Assembly: GCF_003966655.1 (NCBI RefSeq)
Contig: NZ_AP018795.1
Coordinates: forward strand, 1,392,001-1,456,000
DNA: 64,000 nt
Reading direction: 5' to 3'
Origin: Acidithiobacillus ferridurans
GTDB taxonomy: Bacteria; Pseudomonadota; Gammaproteobacteria; Acidithiobacillales; Acidithiobacillaceae
In this document: piece after piece, positions 62,223 through 64,000 of the stretch
Layout of the letters: each line of letters starts with the position of its first letter
Position numbering within the stretch: position 1 is the stretch's first letter
Program-made: the position numbers and the translations under genes
Notes under the pieces: model-generated
Databases searched by the model: none
Seen by the model: the letters and a program-made list of their open reading frames with translations, nothing else
What the model was told of the DNA's origin: nothing

Positions 62223-62638
62223 CAACGTCCTCCCGATTCGGGAACCGCGATGCGTTGCCGCAAGCGCTGCAGCCCAATGGCGATGTCTGTGGTATCGGCC
62301 GGAACGATCTCCGGCACGTGGCATACCTCCAGCGACTCCGTCAGCAGGATCCCGTCCTCGCTGGAATGGCGCACCCACCACACTCCCGGCACCCCGGTCT
62401 CCTCGATGCGGGAGCTTCCCAAGGCCAGCAGTTCCATGCGGACCTCTCCTGTCCCCAGGGTCTCCCGGAGCAGATCCCGGTCGGCCGGGGAGAGGGGCAG
62501 GGAGCCGAGGTCGATGCAGTGCCGCCGCCCCGAGAGAAGCAAGGCGTCCAGGGCCGTCGCGACCTCCTGCAGCAAGGCCGGCGCGTTGGCGGCGGGGCTG
62601 GGGGCAGGACGGATGGGAATGGTATCAAGAATCTTCAC
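62222..62638 (-). CDS. hupH: HupH/HyaF-like hydrogenase expression protein
   Basis: 138 aa. It shows the HupH C-terminal signature LGTGEVRMELLALGSSRIEETGVPGVWWVRH (short form: LGTGEV, ETGVPGVWWVRH) near residues 60-95. The usual N-terminal half of HupH is missing or diverged; the protein is about half as long as HyaF. These proteins are accessory factors for small-subunit/Fe-S handling. It overlaps hupD by 14 bp and hynS by 1 bp. Confidence 0.8.
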   Translation of the reverse strand: MKILDTIPIRPAPSPAANAPALLQEVATALDALLLSGRRHCIDLGSLPLSPADRDLLRETLGTGEVRMELLALGSSRIEETGVPGVWWVRHSSEDGILLTESLEVCHVPEIVPADTTDIAIGLQRLRQRIAVPESGGR

Positions 62639-63101
62639 GTCCCCATTCCTCTAAGAGCGCTCGGGCGCGACGCCCCGCTTCGGGCAGGGACCGGGCCAGC
62701 GGCGGACTCAGGGCGTCGCCCCAGGCGATCGTCCGGGGCTGAACGCCGAGCAAGGCCCGTCGGGCCGGAAGACAACCAAGCAGACGCGCCATGTCCAGCA
62801 ATTCGGCCAGGCCGGCTTCATGCACGCTGCCGGCCTGGGGACGGGTCAGGAGCCGGTCCATCTCTGCTCCCTGGAAGAGGGTTACCTGCCCGGCTTCCTG
62901 TCCCGATTCCACGGCATCCGCCACCAGCAAAGCATCCACCCCCTCCAGTTCAACCAGCAGCGACGCGCCGATCGTGCCCCCATCCAGAACGGTGACGCCG
63001 GTCATGGGCGCCTGCCCGGCGAGGTAGCGGACGATGTGCACACCCACGCCATCGTCCCCTTGCAGGACATTTCCCAGCCCCAGAACCAGTATGCTTCCCA
63101 T
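62625..63101 (-). CDS. hupD: Hydrogenase maturation endopeptidase
   Basis: 158 aa from the ATG at 63101. Motifs: LGLGNVLQGDDGVGVHI at residues 5-21 (the first conserved metal-binding Glu position is replaced by Gln/Asp in this loop), VLDGGTIGASLL with Asp, and VHEAGLAELL with His. It cuts the large-subunit C-terminal tail after the last L2 His. Upstream a PEBP gene ends 31 bp away, so hupD may start its own transcript or be cotranscribed. Confidence 0.92.
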   Translation of the reverse strand: MGSILVLGLGNVLQGDDGVGVHIVRYLAGQAPMTGVTVLDGGTIGASLLVELEGVDALLVADAVESGQEAGQVTLFQGAEMDRLLTRPQAGSVHEAGLAELLDMARLLGCLPARRALLGVQPRTIAWGDALSPPLARSLPEAGRRARALLEEWGREDS

Positions 63102-63132
63102 CGTTTCCCCGTAGTGGACGGAGCAAAATCGT

Positions 63133-63684
63133 TCAAACGTGCTTGTCCGTATCCAGCGCGAAATGGCCCGAAAACTCCGCGTAGTCAAGGATGTGACCGA
63201 GCGGATGGAATTCACGGGCGCGGGGGTCCGCGGCGGGGGGTGGTCCGAGTTGGTCGCTGTCCTGACCTCCCTTGCGCAGCCTTCCCTTCACCGATTCCCA
63301 GTTGGCGCCTTCGGCGAGCCCGAGGGTGGGCAGGTCGGTCGCTATCAGGATAAAGTCGTAGTGTCGGAGCTGGTGGTCGGCACCTGCCTCCGGCGGGCGG
63401 TAGGCCATGGTTCCGAAGTCATTGCGCCCCAGCCTGGCGCCATCGGGCAACGGGCCATCTTCGTGGATGCCTTCAGCGGCAGGCGGCAGGTCGTAGATCA
63501 GCCATTGGACCTTGCGCCCCGGTTCCGCCTCACGATGTTCCATGAGCAGGATCAGGCTCTTGGTGTCGGCTGGCAGATGCTGCCAGAAAATGGGCGGGGT
63601 GCGCCCGTCGCCGGTTTGGGTGAAACGTCTGGCGATCCAGTCGTCGGGATCGATGCCGGTGCTGAATACCTTCATCTCTGCCAT
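63133..63684 (-). CDS. PEBP (YbhB/YbcL) family protein
   Basis: 183 aa. The fold signature includes PPIFWQHLPADTKSLILLMEH, WLIYDLPP, and the HYDFILIATD strand, with the family's DPD-like IDPDDW near the start. No signal peptide. Function unknown; PEBP proteins bind phosphate-like ligands and inhibit some proteases or kinases. It heads the hydrogenase operon and is likely cotranscribed with it, but a functional link is not shown. 83 bp separate it from lysA. Confidence 0.86.
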   Translation of the reverse strand: MAEMKVFSTGIDPDDWIARRFTQTGDGRTPPIFWQHLPADTKSLILLMEHREAEPGRKVQWLIYDLPPAAEGIHEDGPLPDGARLGRNDFGTMAYRPPEAGADHQLRHYDFILIATDLPTLGLAEGANWESVKGRLRKGGQDSDQLGPPPAADPRAREFHPLGHILDYAEFSGHFALDTDKHV

Positions 63685-63767
63685 GGTGGCCTCCTCAGAA
63701 ATATCCCATTACCACCTAAGAGTAGCAGATAGTCGGCGGTGACGACGGAGCCGTTGCCTGGTGACCC

Positions 63768-64000
63768 TTATAAGGGAGACTTTTGGGAGGTCGGGTTTTC
63801 TTCCAGCGACAACTGATCGGCCAGGGTCTCGCGGCGGCGAATGAGACGGTGCTGGTGGCCGCTGATGAGCACTTCAGGAGGCCGGGGGCGGCTATTGTAG
63901 TTGCTGCTCATGGCGAAACCGTAAGCCCCGGCGCTCATGACGGCGAGCAGGTCACCGGCTTTGGCCGCTAGCGGACGATCCTTGGCGAGGAAGTCGCCAC
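63768..64000 (-). CDS. lysA: Diaminopimelate decarboxylase, 3' end (runs off the window)
   Basis: 77 C-terminal codons. The segment [21 protein letters not shown] is the conserved LysA end that forms part of the PLP/dimer site (short form [20 protein letters not shown]). It converts meso-DAP to lysine. The stop at 63768 sits in a palindrome CCCTTATAAGGG (63765-63776). The 83 bp before the PEBP gene must hold any promoter for the downstream cluster. Confidence 0.9.
   Translation of the reverse strand, partial: GDFLAKDRPLAAKAGDLLAVMSAGAYGFAMSSNYNSRPRPPEVLISGHQHRLIRRRETLADQLSLEENPTSQKSPL

Noticed and set aside
63765-63776. Palindrome CCCTTATAAGGG at the lysA stop
   Set aside because: Too short for a terminator by itself and lacks the U-run; no operator family recognised.

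Overview
The window is about 60% GC, densely packed chromosomal DNA from a gammaproteobacterium-like autotroph. The gene set suggests Acidithiobacillus or a close relative: an Isp-type membrane-linked [NiFe] hydrogenase with hyp/hup maturation genes, a near-complete haem pathway, and a dnaA-dnaN-recF-gyrB cluster. The genus is an inference from gene content and order, not from a marker gene. No rRNA, tRNA or CRISPR array was seen.

Layout. 1-5.8 kb (minus strand): def, fmt, rsmB, a DUF4390 secreted protein, ntrY and the start of an ntrX-like regulator form one overlapping run. 5.8-13.2 kb (plus): a secreted LysM protein, dprA, smg, topA (with an apparent 1-base deletion), a 7Fe ferredoxin, then minC-minD-minE. 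A perfect 16-bp parS site touches the minC start codon and a 14/16 site lies inside the DUF4390 gene. 13.3-26.9 kb (minus): a complete MSHA-type (type IV) pilus locus, mshE-G-A-C-D-O-P-I-pilN-J-K-L-M-N. Its secretin gene mshL is split by a 1621-bp IS1380-like element with a 5-bp target duplication. 27.0-33.4 kb (minus): a 1.17-kDa-residue-scale fused flavin/Fe-S oxidoreductase (1165-1171 aa) and a membrane GGDEF-EAL protein with a C-terminal zinc-binding (CZB-like) domain. 33.4-39.6 kb (minus): gyrB, recF, dnaN, dnaA. 37.9-41.1 kb holds AT-rich tracts and DnaA boxes on both sides of dnaA, and transcription runs away from this zone in both directions, so the replication origin is probably here.

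40.1-48.2 kb (plus): an SDR, thiD, thiE, hemL, a HIT protein, a ComEA-like protein, hemC, hemD, hemB and a TonB-like protein. 48.2-49.6 kb (minus): an MFS transporter. 49.8-54.6 kb: nucleotide-sugar genes for surface polysaccharide, rmlA (also with an apparent 1-base deletion) and rmlC on plus, facing rmd-gmd-manC on minus. 54.8-63.7 kb (minus): hydrogenase operon hupD-hupH-hynS-isp1-isp2-hynL-hypA-hypB-hypC-hypD, headed by a PEBP-family gene. The window ends in the 3' end of lysA.

How the parts fit. The pilus ATPase MshE carries the N-terminal c-di-GMP-binding motif, and the c-di-GMP enzyme lies two genes upstream on the same strand, so this stretch may be a surface-attachment module. The mshL insertion would block pilin export in this strain. 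The two -1 frameshifts (topA, rmlA) both fall in G/C homopolymers, so sequencing error is as likely as real mutation. The hydrogenase cluster would feed H2 electrons through Isp1/Isp2 to the quinone pool or a disulfide/sulfur carrier.
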